Shown here: piece after piece, positions 6,039 to 6,386 of the stretch
Layout: each line of letters opens with the position of its first letter
Position numbering within the stretch: the stretch's first letter is position 1
Source: Nitrospinota bacterium
GTDB lineage: Bacteria; Nitrospinota_A; JADGAW01
Direction of reading: 5' to 3'
Assembly: GCA_015231815.1 (NCBI GenBank)
Contig: JADGAW010000127.1
Location: 1-6,386 of the forward strand
DNA length: 6,386 nucleotides
Translations under genes and position numbers: made by a program
Notes under the pieces: model-generated
The model's input: the letters and a program-made list of their open reading frames with translations, nothing else
Database searches by the model: none
Told to the model about the DNA's origin: nothing

Positions 6039-6386
6039 TTAGGATAACTTTAAGAGGAAATCGTTGATTTTTTCTTCAAAAATGGGACTGTTCTCATTCT
6101 GTGAAAATCGCTGTTGGTAATAGAGGGTTATGAGTTCACGAAGTTCTGTGTAGTTTATTTCCAGCAGATTGCTTTTCTCCAGCCTATTCGTCCATTCATG
6201 AAAGGATTCCCATTGGTAACGAGGGAAAGCCCCTTCAGCTAATGCTGTTTCCAAAGGTTGAAATGGAGAAACCTCATCTTTTTTCTTTTCCTTATAGTTT
6301 TGTATTATCTTTTTTTTGAATTTCACAAAAAAGAGGGAAAAGGCTTTGACTCGTATCAGCAGGTACAGGATCAAAAGAGTGCTTAA
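6039..6386 (-). pseudogene. C-terminal end of a transglutaminase/DUF4129-type membrane protein, running off the right edge
   Basis: The frame is open from the window edge to the TAA at 6039 and shows 115 residues. It begins inside a hydrophobic segment (LSTLLILYLLIRVKAFSLFF). A basic stretch follows (KFKKKIIQNYKEKKK), then a soluble helical tail with AFPRYQWESFHEWTNRLEKS and LRELITLYYQQRFS, ending FLLKLS. A membrane helix, basic linker and tail of the type WxxRL...LxxLYYxxRF is the usual C-terminus of transglutaminase-like proteins encoded beside MoxR and DUF58. It is the very part missing from the gene ending at 5013. An in-frame TTG at 6374 is a nominal start, but starting inside a helix makes no sense, so this is a 3' fragment. 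It is either the inverted remainder of that gene or the end of a second paralogue whose 5' part lies outside the window. Confidence 0.55.

Noticed and set aside
1..6386. insertion sequence or integrase explaining the rearrangement
   Set aside because: No transposase or recombinase motif was seen in any frame and no terminal inverted repeats flank the junction within the window.

Overview
This is an AT-rich bacterial window (by eye roughly 35-40% GC). It carries no rRNA, tRNA, CRISPR array, transposase or recombinase. The gene set fits a Gram-negative bacterium: a DHH phosphoesterase, a MoxR/DUF58/transglutaminase operon and several small membrane proteins. Some genes have a good Shine-Dalgarno and others have none. 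Anammox-type Planctomycetota or a related anaerobic lineage is a guess from general protein flavour; nothing here fixes the taxon.

Left part (1-1216). A complete DHH/DHHA1 phosphoesterase gene (78-1001) has its own Shine-Dalgarno and a weak possible promoter. It is followed by a 215-bp intergenic region holding two imperfect direct repeats 37 bp apart and a long imperfect palindrome. Both lie upstream of the next operon and are possible regulatory sites.

Middle part (1217-5013). This is the widespread three-gene module of a MoxR-family AAA+ ATPase, a DUF58 membrane protein with a von Willebrand A-like part, and a polytopic membrane protein with an extracytoplasmic transglutaminase-like domain. 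The first two genes overlap by one base (TAATG) and the third follows after 15 bp, so they are probably one transcript. In such modules the ATPase is thought to act as a chaperone or remodeller on the vWA-type partner, and the transglutaminase-like protein is the envelope component. The exact substrate is unknown.

Right part (5014-6386). The layout is disturbed. The transglutaminase frame stops 9 residues after its catalytic Asp, with none of the usual C-terminal membrane segment and cytoplasmic tail. A piece that looks like exactly that missing end lies on the opposite strand at the right edge (6386 to 6039). A minus-strand membrane-protein gene starting at 5335 runs into the transglutaminase 3' end, and its last part is only antisense of it. 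The simplest reading is an inversion with one breakpoint near 5002-5015 and the other beyond the right edge, which cut both genes. A chimeric assembly or a switchable invertible segment are alternatives. Between these pieces lie a divergent promoter region, a small three-helix membrane protein split by a +1 frame change (at AGGAGG-TTC-TGA, which resembles a programmed frameshift site), and a doubtful 47-residue ORF.
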